Of a DNA stretch of 16,927 nucleotides, positions 1 through 6,628 are shown one piece after another (position 1 is the stretch's first letter; each line of letters opens with the position of its first letter). The stretch comes from an uncultured Kangiella sp. GTDB lineage: Bacteria > Pseudomonadota > Gammaproteobacteria > Enterobacterales > DSM-103792. The DNA lies in NCBI GenBank assembly GCA_946481205.1, contig CAMLNB010000063.1, positions 1-16,927 of the forward strand, written 5' to 3'. The position numbers and the translations under genes are program-made. The notes under the pieces were generated by a model, which ran no database searches, had not been told where the DNA came from, and saw only the letters and a program-made list of their open reading frames with translations.

Positions 1-60
1 AGCAGACAGCTTCAGTTCCACAATGACTGCGCTGCCTGGCAACGAACAGCGATTGGAGCA
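1..60. other. Left edge, no gene resolved
   Basis: These 60 bases follow the gmhB stop codon on the minus strand. An ATG on the minus strand (61-59) overlaps the gmhB TGA in a TGATG arrangement and opens a frame that stays open to the window edge. Its first residues (MLQSLFVARQRSHC) match no family I know. In several gammaproteobacteria an acyltransferase gene follows gmhB, but nothing here shows that. The stretch is too short to decide. Confidence 0.2.
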
Positions 61-600
61 TCAGCTCTGCTCGGCAAAGCTCGGCAAGTCCTTCACGCGC
101 ACGACATCCGCCGGCAGTTTGGCATCGCTACGCGGACCCTTGCCAGTCAGAACCAGCACGAAATCACAGCCGAACGCTTTTGCGCAGTCGTAATCGGATT
201 TGCTGTCACCGATGAACAGCATCTCGGTCGGCTGCAGTTTGTGATCGCGAGCGATCTGTTCAAGCAGGCCAGTGTTCGGTTTGCGGCAATTGCAGCCATC
301 GTCGGGATGGTGCGGGCAAAGATAGATGCCATCAAGCGCGGCGCCATGTTCAGCCAGCAGCGCGTTCAGTTTGGCATGCATCGCGTGCAGCTCGGTCAGC
401 GTGTAGTAACCGCGGCCAACCCCGGATTGATTGGTCGCAACGCAGACGAGGTGACCATGCTGTTTGATCGTGGCGATGGCGGCGATGGCTTTCGGCACCG
501 GAATCCATTCATCAACCGACTTGATGTATTCATCCGAGTCTTCGTTGATGACGCCATCGCGATCAAGCACGATGCATTTGTAGGCGGTGAACGGTTTCAT
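61..600 (-). CDS. gmhB: D-glycero-beta-D-manno-heptose-1,7-bisphosphate 7-phosphatase
   Basis: This cytoplasmic HAD-superfamily phosphatase removes the C7 phosphate from heptose 1,7-bisphosphate on the way to ADP-heptose for the lipopolysaccharide inner core. The 179-residue protein has the HAD motif DRDGVIN with Asp13 and Asp15 as nucleophile and acid/base. It has the family zinc loop with Cys95, His97, Cys103 and Cys105 (CPHHPDDGCNC), then RKP at 106-108 and the closing acidic motif GDSKSD at 131-136. The frame is open further upstream to 675, but that extension is translated repeat DNA, and ATG at 600 places the HAD motif at the usual distance from the N terminus. No clear ribosome binding site precedes this ATG. 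The gene lies downstream of glyQ-glyS, as in other gammaproteobacteria, and is probably cotranscribed with them. Confidence 0.93.
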   Translation of the reverse strand: MKPFTAYKCIVLDRDGVINEDSDEYIKSVDEWIPVPKAIAAIATIKQHGHLVCVATNQSGVGRGYYTLTELHAMHAKLNALLAEHGAALDGIYLCPHHPDDGCNCRKPNTGLLEQIARDHKLQPTEMLFIGDSKSDYDCAKAFGCDFVLVLTGKGPRSDAKLPADVVRVKDLPSFAEQS

Positions 601-628
601 GTTTGTTGTCTGGTTTGGAGCGGTATCG

Positions 629-662
629 CCCCCCTCCCAACCTCTCCCCTGACAGGGAGAGG
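629..662 (-). repeat. Palindromic G/C-rich repeat, copy a
   Basis: This is one member of a repeat family with about six recognisable copies in the window. A member has a perfect or near-perfect palindrome around a CTGNCAGG-type centre, followed by a G-rich tail. Here the stem CCTCTCCC pairs with GGGAGAGG (641-662), and the C-rich tail lies to the left, so the element points left. It pairs head to head with the copy at 694-729. Transcribed in the glyS-gmhB gap, it would form a stable hairpin. Confidence 0.8.
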
Positions 663-693
663 AGCAGAAACACACTCAATCACCGCGTAGTGA

Positions 694-729
694 CTCCCTC
701 CCCTGCCAGGGGGAGGGCTGGGGTGGGGG
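694..729 (+). repeat. Palindromic G/C-rich repeat, copy b
   Basis: The stem CCCTCCCC (696-703) pairs perfectly with GGGGAGGG (710-717), and a tail ending in GGGGTGGGGG follows. By base-by-base reading, all 36 bases are identical to the reverse complement of 11413-11448. Together with copy a it forms a head-to-head pair separated by 31 bases in the glyS-gmhB gap. The pair could terminate or attenuate transcription into gmhB or stabilise processed ends, but there is no T tract. Confidence 0.85.
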
Positions 730-764
730 TTGAATTACGCGATACCGTCAGCTACTGCTACCAC

Positions 765-2867
765 TCAACCCGGCAACTGCGAAATATCCGCGACCGCACC
801 GAACAACTTCTGCAGATCGCGCAACAGACCATGGCGATTGCGACGGATCTGTTCATGCGGGCTGTTGACCATCACTTGATCAAAGAAATTGTCGACCGGC
901 GCACGCAGCGCTGCCAGCCGCACCAAGGTTCCGGTGTAATCGCTAGCCAGGATCAGAGGTGCTGCATCTTTCTTGGCGCTGACCAATGCTTTGAACAGAT
1001 CGATCTCGGCTTTTTCGATCAACGCGCCTTCTTCGACAACCAGCTCGCCGCTGGCGACATCAGATTTGGCCAGAATATTGCGCACGCGTTTGTTGGCCGC
1101 AGCGAGCGCAGCGGCTTCCGGTAGCGTGTTGAAATGCTGGACGGCGCGAACCCGGGCATCAAAGTCGAGCGGATGGCTGATCTTCAATTCCATCACGGCA
1201 TTGAAGATCTCAACCATCACGCCTTGCTCGCTGTAATCGGCGCGCAGGCGGTTGAACACGAAGTCATAGACCTCGGTTTCGACGTTGGTGTTGGTCAAGC
1301 ACGAGCCGAGCAGTGTTTTCGCTTTGGCAAACACTGGCGCCAGATCAAGCTGCAGTTTCTTCTCAATGCAGATACGCAGCAAACCAATCGCGGCGCGGCG
1401 CAGCGCGAACGGATCCTTGGCACCGGTTGGCGCCTGACCGATACCGAAAATACCAACCAGCGTATCGACGCGATCGGCAATTGCGACGCAGACACCGGTC
1501 AGCGTTTCCGGCAGCGCGTCGCCGCTGAAACGTGGCAGATAATGTTCTCGAATCGCCTGCGCGACTTCGGCATCTTCACCATCGTGCTTGGCGTAGTACT
1601 CGCCCATGATGCCCTGCAGTTCCGGGAATTCATTGACCATTGCGGTCAGCAAATCAGCCTTGCACAGTTCACCGGCACGCATCGCCTTGACGCCATCGGC
1701 GCCGAGCAGGCTGGCAACGGATGCCGCCAGTTCAGCGACGCGCGCTGCCTTGTTGGCAACGGTACCGAGCTCTTTCTGGAACACGACATTGCCAAGGCCG
1801 GCGCGGCGATCACAGAGCCGGGTTTTCTTGTCTTGATTGAAGAAGAACTCGGCATCGGCAAAACGCGGCCGAATGACTTTGGCGTTGCCTTCGGCAATGG
1901 ACGCCGGCCGCTTGCTCTCGATGTTCGAAATGACGATGAACTTGTTCTGCAGCTTGCCGTTGCCATCGACGATATGGAAATAGCGCTGGTTATCGCGCAT
2001 GGTCGAGATGAGGCACTCCTGCGGCACCGCCAGGAAGCGTGACTCGAATTCGCCAAGCACTGCCACCGGCCACTCGACCAGGCCGGCCACTTCATCGAGC
2101 AGCCGATCCCAGCTTTCGCCGTCGAACGTCGCTTTGCCGAACACCGACACGCCGCCATTGGCATGCGTCAGCGTATTGACCTGTTCGACAATCGCACGCT
2201 GCCGTTCGGCAATCGACGGCATCACCTTGCCGCGCTCACGCAGCAGAATCTCGTAGAAGTTGGCGGCTTCGAGTTCAATCGCATCCGGGGCATGGAATCG
2301 GTGACCATGAGTCACTCGGCCAGATTTGACGCCAAACAACTCAACATCAACCACTTCATGACCGAACAGCGCAACAATCCAATGCACCGGCCGGATAAAC
2401 AGATGCTTTTCGGCGCCCCAGCGCATCGGCTTGGCGAGCTGAATTTTGCTTACCGCACTGGTGATCATTTCCGGCAACAGCTTGATCGACGGGCCACCTT
2501 TGACCACTTTCTCGCAGAACGCTTTCTCGACGTTGCCATCGGCCTTGATGACAAAGTCACTGGCTTCCAGACCGTTCTTCTTGGCAAAACCTTCCAGCGC
2601 CTTGGTCGGCTTGCCGTCGGCATCAAAGGCAACCGCTTTCGGCGGGCCGAACAGCGACACGGTGCGATCCTGCTGGGTCACCGGAATGCGGAACTTGACG
2701 GCTAAACGGCGCGGCGTCACCAGTTGCAGCGAGTCATCACACTCAATGGCACCGAGTTCCTGCAGGCGTGCTTTCAACGCGTCGTGCAGGTCTTGCCACA
2801 TTTGCTTTTGAAACCGTGCCGGCAATTCTTCAACGCCGAGCTCAAACAGAAAATCTTGCGTTTGCAT
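765..2867 (-). CDS. glyS: Glycyl-tRNA synthetase, beta subunit
   Basis: This is the beta subunit of the alpha2-beta2 bacterial glycyl-tRNA synthetase, which charges tRNA-Gly in the cytoplasm. The beta chain supplies most tRNA recognition. The 700-residue protein compares with about 689 in E. coli. It begins with the family signature FLFELGVEELPARF. It also contains LVTPRRLAVKFRIP, MRWGAEKHLFIRPVHW, GHRFHAPD, NIESKRP, RPRFADAEFFFNQD, GIFGIGQAPTGAKDPFALRR and the C-terminal AAANKRVRNILAKSD with a final RVNR-like RRNRHGLLRDLQ segment, so the chain is intact from end to end. The ATG start agrees with the family N terminus. It lies 95 bases downstream of glyQ, with a 65-bp inverted repeat in the gap. 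That is an unusual place for a repeat, because the two subunits are needed in equal amounts. Confidence 0.98.
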   Translation of the reverse strand: MQTQDFLFELGVEELPARFQKQMWQDLHDALKARLQELGAIECDDSLQLVTPRRLAVKFRIPVTQQDRTVSLFGPPKAVAFDADGKPTKALEGFAKKNGLEASDFVIKADGNVEKAFCEKVVKGGPSIKLLPEMITSAVSKIQLAKPMRWGAEKHLFIRPVHWIVALFGHEVVDVELFGVKSGRVTHGHRFHAPDAIELEAANFYEILLRERGKVMPSIAERQRAIVEQVNTLTHANGGVSVFGKATFDGESWDRLLDEVAGLVEWPVAVLGEFESRFLAVPQECLISTMRDNQRYFHIVDGNGKLQNKFIVISNIESKRPASIAEGNAKVIRPRFADAEFFFNQDKKTRLCDRRAGLGNVVFQKELGTVANKAARVAELAASVASLLGADGVKAMRAGELCKADLLTAMVNEFPELQGIMGEYYAKHDGEDAEVAQAIREHYLPRFSGDALPETLTGVCVAIADRVDTLVGIFGIGQAPTGAKDPFALRRAAIGLLRICIEKKLQLDLAPVFAKAKTLLGSCLTNTNVETEVYDFVFNRLRADYSEQGVMVEIFNAVMELKISHPLDFDARVRAVQHFNTLPEAAALAAANKRVRNILAKSDVASGELVVEEGALIEKAEIDLFKALVSAKKDAAPLILASDYTGTLVRLAALRAPVDNFFDQVMVNSPHEQIRRNRHGLLRDLQKLFGAVADISQLPG

Positions 2868-2880
2868 ATTGTTCTTACCG

Positions 2881-2945
2881 TAGGGTGCGCCGTGCGCACC
2901 GTTTCCTTGTCAGCGATCCGTTGTTGGTGCACATAGCGCACTCTA
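2881..2945. repeat. Imperfect inverted repeat in the glyQ-glyS gap
   Basis: The left arm TAGGGTGCGCCGTGCGCACC (2881-2900) and the reverse complement of the right arm (2926-2945, TAGAGTGCGCTATGTGCACC) match at 16 of 20 positions, enclosing a 25-base loop. The left arm is itself nearly self-complementary around GGTGCG/CGCACC. It resembles the TAGGGTGCGC-type intergenic repeats I remember from other proteobacteria. I saw no second copy in this window. It would be transcribed within the operon. Confidence 0.65.
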
Positions 2946-2962
2946 CAAAATCGTGGTAGCGA

Positions 2963-3883
2963 TCAACCCGCCTTCTTCACCGTCTCGCACATCGGGAAGC
3001 CGAGTGCTTCACGCGCCTTGTAATACGCCTCGGCAACGCTGCGGGCCAAGGTGCGCACGCGCAGGATGTAGCGCTGGCGCTCGGTCACCGAAATCGCTTT
3101 GCGCGCATCAAGCAGGTTGAAAGTATGCGAGGCTTTCATCGTCTGTTCGTAGGCCGGCAGCGGCAGATTGAGTTCGATCAGACGCAGCGCTTCTTTCTCG
3201 CAGTTGTCGAACCATTTGAACAGCGATTCGGTGTCGGCGTGCTCGAAGTTGTAGGTGGATTGCTCGACTTCGTTCTGGTGGAACACGTCGCCGTAGGTGA
3301 TCTTGCCGAGCGGGCCGTCGGTCCAGGTCAGGTCATAGACGTTGTCGACGCCTTGCAGGTACATCGCGAGTCGTTCGAGGCCATAAGTAATTTCTGCGGT
3401 GACCGGCGCGCACTCGATGCCACCGACTTGCTGGAAGTAGGTGAACTGGGTCACTTCCATGCCGTTCAGCCAGACTTCCCAGCCGAGGCCCCAGGCACCG
3501 AGCGTCGGCGATTCCCAGTTGTCTTCAACGAAACGGATGTCGTGCTCGAGTGGGTCAATGCCCATCACCCGCAGCGAACCGAGATACAGATCGAGCACGT
3601 TCTTCGGCGACGGTTTGATCACCACCTGATATTGGTAGTAGTGCTGCAAGCGGTTCGGGTTTTCGCCATAGCGGCCATCGGCCGGCCGGCGCGACGGCTG
3701 CACATAAGCGGCGCTCCACGGCTCGGGCCCGAGCGAACGCAGGAAGGTGGCCGGGTGGAAGGTGCCGGCGCCCACTTCCATGTCCAGCGGCTGCAGGATC
3801 ACACAGCCCTGTTGGGCCCAGTATTGTTGCAGGGTCAGGATCAGGCCCTGAAAGGTGCGGGTGTTGTCGTTGCCTATGGCCAC
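2963..3883 (-). CDS. glyQ: Glycyl-tRNA synthetase, alpha subunit
   Basis: This alpha subunit carries the class II catalytic site that forms glycyl-adenylate and works with GlyS. The 306-residue protein is nearly colinear with E. coli GlyQ (303). It contains [15 protein letters not shown] at the start, [91 protein letters not shown] and [20 protein letters not shown] chose GTG at 3883 because it gives the family N-terminal length. The frame also opens at TTG 3910, but that codon lies where transcription should begin below the TATAAT box, leaving almost no leader. No strong ribosome binding site supports either codon. It is the first gene of glyQ-glyS-gmhB. Confidence 0.97.
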   Translation of the reverse strand: MAIGNDNTRTFQGLILTLQQYWAQQGCVILQPLDMEVGAGTFHPATFLRSLGPEPWSAAYVQPSRRPADGRYGENPNRLQHYYQYQVVIKPSPKNVLDLYLGSLRVMGIDPLEHDIRFVEDNWESPTLGAWGLGWEVWLNGMEVTQFTYFQQVGGIECAPVTAEITYGLERLAMYLQGVDNVYDLTWTDGPLGKITYGDVFHQNEVEQSTYNFEHADTESLFKWFDNCEKEALRLIELNLPLPAYEQTMKASHTFNLLDARKAISVTERQRYILRVRTLARSVAEAYYKAREALGFPMCETVKKAG

Positions 3884-3919
3884 AGCGCTCGTCCGGGAGT
3901 CGTTCAACAAAAGAGCGGC

Positions 3920-3925
3920 ATTATA
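3920..3925 (-). promoter_or_regulatory. Probable -10 box of the glyQ-glyS-gmhB operon
   Basis: A perfect TATAAT on the minus strand lies 37 bases upstream of the chosen glyQ GTG. Transcription would begin near 3912, giving a leader of roughly 30 bases. No good -35 hexamer lies 16-18 bases upstream, so the promoter may be weak at that element or assisted. The divergent plus-strand gene begins about 150 bases away. Confidence 0.45.
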
Positions 3926-4072
3926 GCCGCCTGTCTGGCCGGATCAGACGGCCGGCAACATGGCTTTTTCGCCCCGCCCTGCCCGGCCCCCAGCCACCGC
4001 TACTGACAGGTAGCTGTCAGCGGCAAGCAGTTACCATCGTCTCACCTGACTTCCCGCGCATGGAGCGCCGTC

Positions 4073-4471
4073 ATGTCTGCAGCCCGTCCCTATCACGCCT
4101 TGATGACCGCCATTTACAAAATCGCCCCGGCCCGGATGAAAGAAGCCCGCGACTGGTATGCCGAGGCGCTCGGCCAGCAACCGTACTGGGAGTCGATCGA
4201 GCACTACGTCGGCTTCAATGTCGGCGGCTATGAACTCGGGCTGCACCCGAAGAATCCGGGCGAGGCCGAGCAGCAACAGACCGGTTGCTGCGCTTACTGG
4301 GGTGTCGATGACATTCAGTCCGTCTACGCACAGCTGCTCAAGCTCGGCGCCAAGATGCTGTCAGCGCCGGAAGATGTCGGCGGCGGCATCTGGGTTGCCC
4401 AGGTCATTGACCCGTTCGGCAATCAGTTGGGTTTGATTCATAACCCGCATTTCCCGAATACCGCCGAATGA
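4073..4471 (+). CDS. VOC-family (glyoxalase/bleomycin-resistance fold) protein
   Basis: The 132-residue protein has one glyoxalase-fold domain made of two beta-alpha-beta-beta-beta modules. The first carries PARMKEARDWYAEALGQQPYWE and the strand YVGFNVGGYELGLHP. The second carries GVDDIQSVYAQLLKLGAKMLSAPEDVGGGIWVAQVIDPFGNQLGLIHNP, ending in the typical DPFGN-G motif. Family members bind a metal and act as lyases, dioxygenases, isomerases or antibiotic-binding proteins. The sequence does not say which applies here, and I do not assign a substrate. GGAG at 4062-4065 supports the ATG at 4073. It is transcribed divergently from glyQ, and a 91-base gap separates it from the next gene. Confidence 0.85.
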   Translation: MSAARPYHALMTAIYKIAPARMKEARDWYAEALGQQPYWESIEHYVGFNVGGYELGLHPKNPGEAEQQQTGCCAYWGVDDIQSVYAQLLKLGAKMLSAPEDVGGGIWVAQVIDPFGNQLGLIHNPHFPNTAE

Positions 4472-4562
4472 CGGCAAGGCGGCGCATACCCCGTTTCAGC
4501 CCGAACCCGCAGGAACGCTGTCGCGGATCCACATCAGCGTTAATTGACATGGAGAGTACGTC

Positions 4563-4967
4563 ATGAAGAAGACTTATCAAGGCAGCTGCCACTGCGGCAA
4601 AGTTCGTTATGAAGCCGAGCTGGATCTGAGCGAAGGCACCGGCAAATGCAATTGCTCAATCTGCACCAAAACCCGGAACTGGAGCGCCATTGTCAGACCG
4701 GCCGATTTCCGTTTGCTGACCAGCGAAACGGAACTGAGTGATTATCAGTTCGCCAGCCACAGCATGCATCACGTGTTTTGCAAGACCTGCGGCGTGCGTT
4801 CCTTTGGTCATGGTTTTGTCGAAGAGATTGGCGGTGCGTTTTACTCCGTCAATGTCGCTTGCCTGGATAACGTCGATCCGGCTGAGTTGATCAGCGGGCC
4901 GACGCGCTATGCCGACGGTCGCAACAACAACTGGCGGGAGACGCCAGCGGAAACGCGGCATCTGTAA
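4563..4967 (+). CDS. GFA / CENP-V-family zinc protein, first paralogue
   Basis: The 134-residue protein belongs to the family named after glutathione-dependent formaldehyde-activating enzyme. The expected zinc cysteines are present: Cys9 and Cys11 (SCHCGKVRY), Cys29, Cys31 and Cys34 (CNCSIC), and Cys73 and Cys76 (FCKTCG). The FCKTCGVR and [10 protein letters not shown] segments are typical. Few family members have a proven reaction, so formaldehyde chemistry is only a possibility. GGAG at 4551-4554, eight bases before the ATG, supports this start. A second, diverged paralogue begins 93 bases downstream, after a strong stem-loop. Confidence 0.88.
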   Translation: MKKTYQGSCHCGKVRYEAELDLSEGTGKCNCSICTKTRNWSAIVRPADFRLLTSETELSDYQFASHSMHHVFCKTCGVRSFGHGFVEEIGGAFYSVNVACLDNVDPAELISGPTRYADGRNNNWRETPAETRHL

Positions 4968-4986
4968 ATCAGCCGACGATGACACC

Positions 4987-5022
4987 GTATCGATGAGCTG
5001 CACTGTGCGCAGCCATCGATAC
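4987..5022 (+). terminator. Long stem-loop between the two GFA genes
   Basis: The arms GTATCGATG (4987-4995) and CATCGATAC (5014-5022) pair perfectly. Inside them GCTGC (4997-5001) pairs with GCAGC (5009-5013), leaving one bulged A at 4996 and a 7-base loop. The total stem is 14 bp. No T tract follows, so this is not a standard intrinsic terminator. It may be an attenuator, a transcript-end stabiliser or a protein site. Confidence 0.5.
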
Positions 5023-5060
5023 TTGCCACACATCACATCGACACCAACGGAGAAACCGCT

Positions 5061-5465
5061 ATGTCGCAGTATCAAGGAGGTTGTCAGTGCGGTGCCGTGC
5101 ATTACGTCGCCACTGGCGAGCCTATGCTGGTTGCCATCTGCCACTGCACGATGTGCCGACGCGCCAACGCAGCGCCGTCGGTGGCGTGGGCGATGTTCGC
5201 GCAGGAGCAGGTGCAATTTCATGGTGAAGCAAAGCGCTACGCCTCGTCAGCCGAAGCGGAACGGCATTTTTGCCCGCACTGTGGCAGTCAACTGGCGTTC
5301 ACCGCCTCGTTTCTGCCGGGCTTGATCGATATCACGGTCGGCAGCCTTAATGATCCGGAAACCATGCAGCCGAGTCTGCATTACTGGGGCGAAAAGCAAT
5401 TGTCCTGGTGTCATTACGCCGATAAGCTGCCGGTGTTCCCACAGTTCCCACCGATGGAAGGCTGA
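5061..5465 (+). CDS. GFA / CENP-V-family zinc protein, second paralogue
   Basis: The 134-residue GFA-fold protein has Cys8 and Cys10 (GCQCGAVHY), Cys27, Cys29 and Cys32 (CHCTMC), and Cys71 and Cys74 (FCPHCGSQL). The segments CRRANAAPSVAW and IDITVGSLNDPE are typical of the subgroup usually annotated simply as GFA protein. It is clearly diverged from the first paralogue outside the cysteine motifs, so the pair is probably not a recent duplication. GGAG at 5049-5052 precedes the ATG by eight bases. Its stop is only three bases before tag, so the two are translationally coupled or at least cotranscribed. The substrate is unknown. Confidence 0.88.
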   Translation: MSQYQGGCQCGAVHYVATGEPMLVAICHCTMCRRANAAPSVAWAMFAQEQVQFHGEAKRYASSAEAERHFCPHCGSQLAFTASFLPGLIDITVGSLNDPETMQPSLHYWGEKQLSWCHYADKLPVFPQFPPMEG

Positions 5466-5468
5466 AGC

Positions 5469-6032
5469 ATGGCCGAAAAGATCCGCTGCAGCTGGTGTAC
5501 GAACGATCCGCTGTACACCACCTACCATGATGAGGAATGGGGCACACCGCTGCGTGATGATCGGGCCTTGTTTGAATTGCTGTGTCTCGAAGGCCAGCAA
5601 GCCGGATTGTCGTGGATTACCGTGCTGAGGAAACGTGAGCACTACCGCAAGCTGTTCGCCGGTTTTGTCCCGGAAAAAATTGCCCGCTTTTCTGATGACA
5701 AGCTGGAAAAGCTGCTGCTCGATCCGGGCATTGTCCGCAATCGCCTGAAAGTGTACGGCATCCGCAAGAACGCGCTGGCGATGCTGGCCGTGCAAAAGGA
5801 ACTCGGTTCGTTCACCGATTTCCTCTGGCAATTCGTCGGCGGCAAAACCGTGCGTGGTCGTGACGCCGACCACGCCCCGGTGACCTCGACACCGGCATCG
5901 GATGCGATGTCAAAGGCGCTGAAAAAACGCGGCTTCACTTTTGTCGGCACCACCATCTGTTATGCCTTCATGCAGGCCAGTGGCATGGTCGATGATCACA
6001 TGCCGGGCTGCTGGAAACGGGGCAAGCGCTGA
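5469..6032 (+). CDS. tag: DNA-3-methyladenine glycosylase I
   Basis: Tag excises 3-methyladenine from alkylated DNA as the first step of base-excision repair. The 187-residue protein matches E. coli Tag (187) along its whole length. Landmarks are RCSW and TYHDEEWG near the N terminus, CLEGQQAGLSWITVL with the catalytic Glu41, PTSTS-like STPASDAMSKALKKRG, and FVGTTICYAFMQA. The HhH-type zinc snap is complete, with Cys7, His20, His177 and Cys181. Three bases separate it from the upstream GFA gene, whose final codons carry the GGAAGG that can serve as ribosome binding site. A second alkylation-repair gene, ada, lies about 3.8 kb further on. Confidence 0.97.
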   Translation: MAEKIRCSWCTNDPLYTTYHDEEWGTPLRDDRALFELLCLEGQQAGLSWITVLRKREHYRKLFAGFVPEKIARFSDDKLEKLLLDPGIVRNRLKVYGIRKNALAMLAVQKELGSFTDFLWQFVGGKTVRGRDADHAPVTSTPASDAMSKALKKRGFTFVGTTICYAFMQASGMVDDHMPGCWKRGKR

Positions 6033-6189
6033 ACGACGGGCCGCAATTTCATTCACGCAAGCGGATAAAAATGCCGCTGCAGTGCAGCAGTCATATGACC
6101 AAATGGCATCAGCGTTGACGGACGCTAGCGGCCGATCTAGTTTGCCAAGGCGTGCATAAAGTTGCGCGCGTTCTCAAAGGTATGGGGTC

Positions 6190-6264
6190 ATGCTGAAGAA
6201 AGCGCACAATCTCGGCGCTTATCGCTACACCCCCTACTACCTCAGCGAGTGGTTCAATAATTAG
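6190..6264 (+). other. Coding-like remnant or 24-codon small ORF
   Basis: ATG at 6190 opens 24 codons ending at TAG, reading MLKKAHNLGAYRYTPYYLSE and then WFNN. Third positions are mostly C or G, as in the neighbouring genes, and the composition (Tyr, Trp, Asn) looks like real protein. The frame continues upstream to a TAA at 6157-6159. No ribosome binding site is clear. I do not recognise it. The end of a decayed gene is more likely than a functional peptide. Confidence 0.25.
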
Positions 6265-6266
6265 CG

Positions 6267-6294
6267 CCGGACCCGCGCAGGCGTGCGGGTCCGG
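6267..6294 (+). terminator. Perfect GC-rich hairpin after the small ORF
   Basis: CCGGACCCGC (6267-6276) pairs with GCGGGTCCGG (6285-6294) around an 8-base loop. It begins two bases after the TAG of the 24-codon frame. No T tract follows, so intrinsic termination is doubtful. Its position suggests it once ended a gene. Confidence 0.4.
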
Positions 6295-6579
6295 ATGACC
6301 ACAGTGATGCGGTAGCGGGGCACGCCACCGGTGCATCGAGCTGATGCGCTGTTGCTCCGTGCTGTTCTTGCTGTCGTCCTCCCCTGCTCTGCGGCTGGCC
6401 GGTAGCGTCTCACTTCTGCCAACCGTTTGCGCTGTCCCGTTTGCTTGCGTGTGTGCTGGCCACGTTGGTGGCCTGACACGGCGCACTGCCTGTTTGTTTC
6501 GTTTCGCCGTTCAGCCGTCAACGCGACCGACTTGTCACAACGACAAGACCGAACGCGCAGCGGTCGTTCGGCAACATGA

Positions 6580-6591
6580 CGACAGCTGTCG
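6580..6591. promoter_or_regulatory. 12-base palindrome upstream of the peptidase gene
   Basis: CGACAGCTGTCG is a perfect palindrome 37 bases before the start codon at 6629. Position and symmetry fit a dimeric repressor site. I know of no regulator with this exact site, and GC-rich DNA gives such palindromes by chance. Confidence 0.2.
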
Positions 6592-6628
6592 CTGCGCATC
6601 CTGAGCAAGATCTGACGGAGGATGTCTG

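Larger units (their letters stand above)
6033..6628. other. 600-base stretch without a convincing gene
   Basis: No frame on either strand shows a recognisable protein. The stretch holds a short coding-like frame (6190-6264), a perfect 10-bp GC-rich hairpin (6267-6294), weaker inverted repeats around 6534-6550 and 6549-6571, and a 12-base palindrome at 6580-6591. The right part should contain the promoter of the downstream peptidase gene, but I could not pick out a confident -10/-35 pair. It could be the remains of a decayed gene. Confidence 0.5.

Noticed and set aside
601..675. N-terminal extension of gmhB upstream of ATG 600
   Set aside because: It is translated from repeat copy a (Cys/Gly-rich residues) and has no counterpart in the GmhB family. 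ATG 600 gives the normal N terminus.
1134..2042. Long plus-strand open frame inside glyS
   Set aside because: It lies antisense to a clearly conserved glyS and shows no protein family features. It is a shadow of GC-rich codon bias.
3125..4006. Long plus-strand open frame opposite glyQ
   Set aside because: It is antisense to glyQ and has no recognisable domain.
6109..6486. Minus-strand 125-codon frame between tag and the peptidase gene
   Set aside because: There is no family match, no clear ribosome binding site and poor third-position bias. The plus strand looks more coding-like in the overlapping part.
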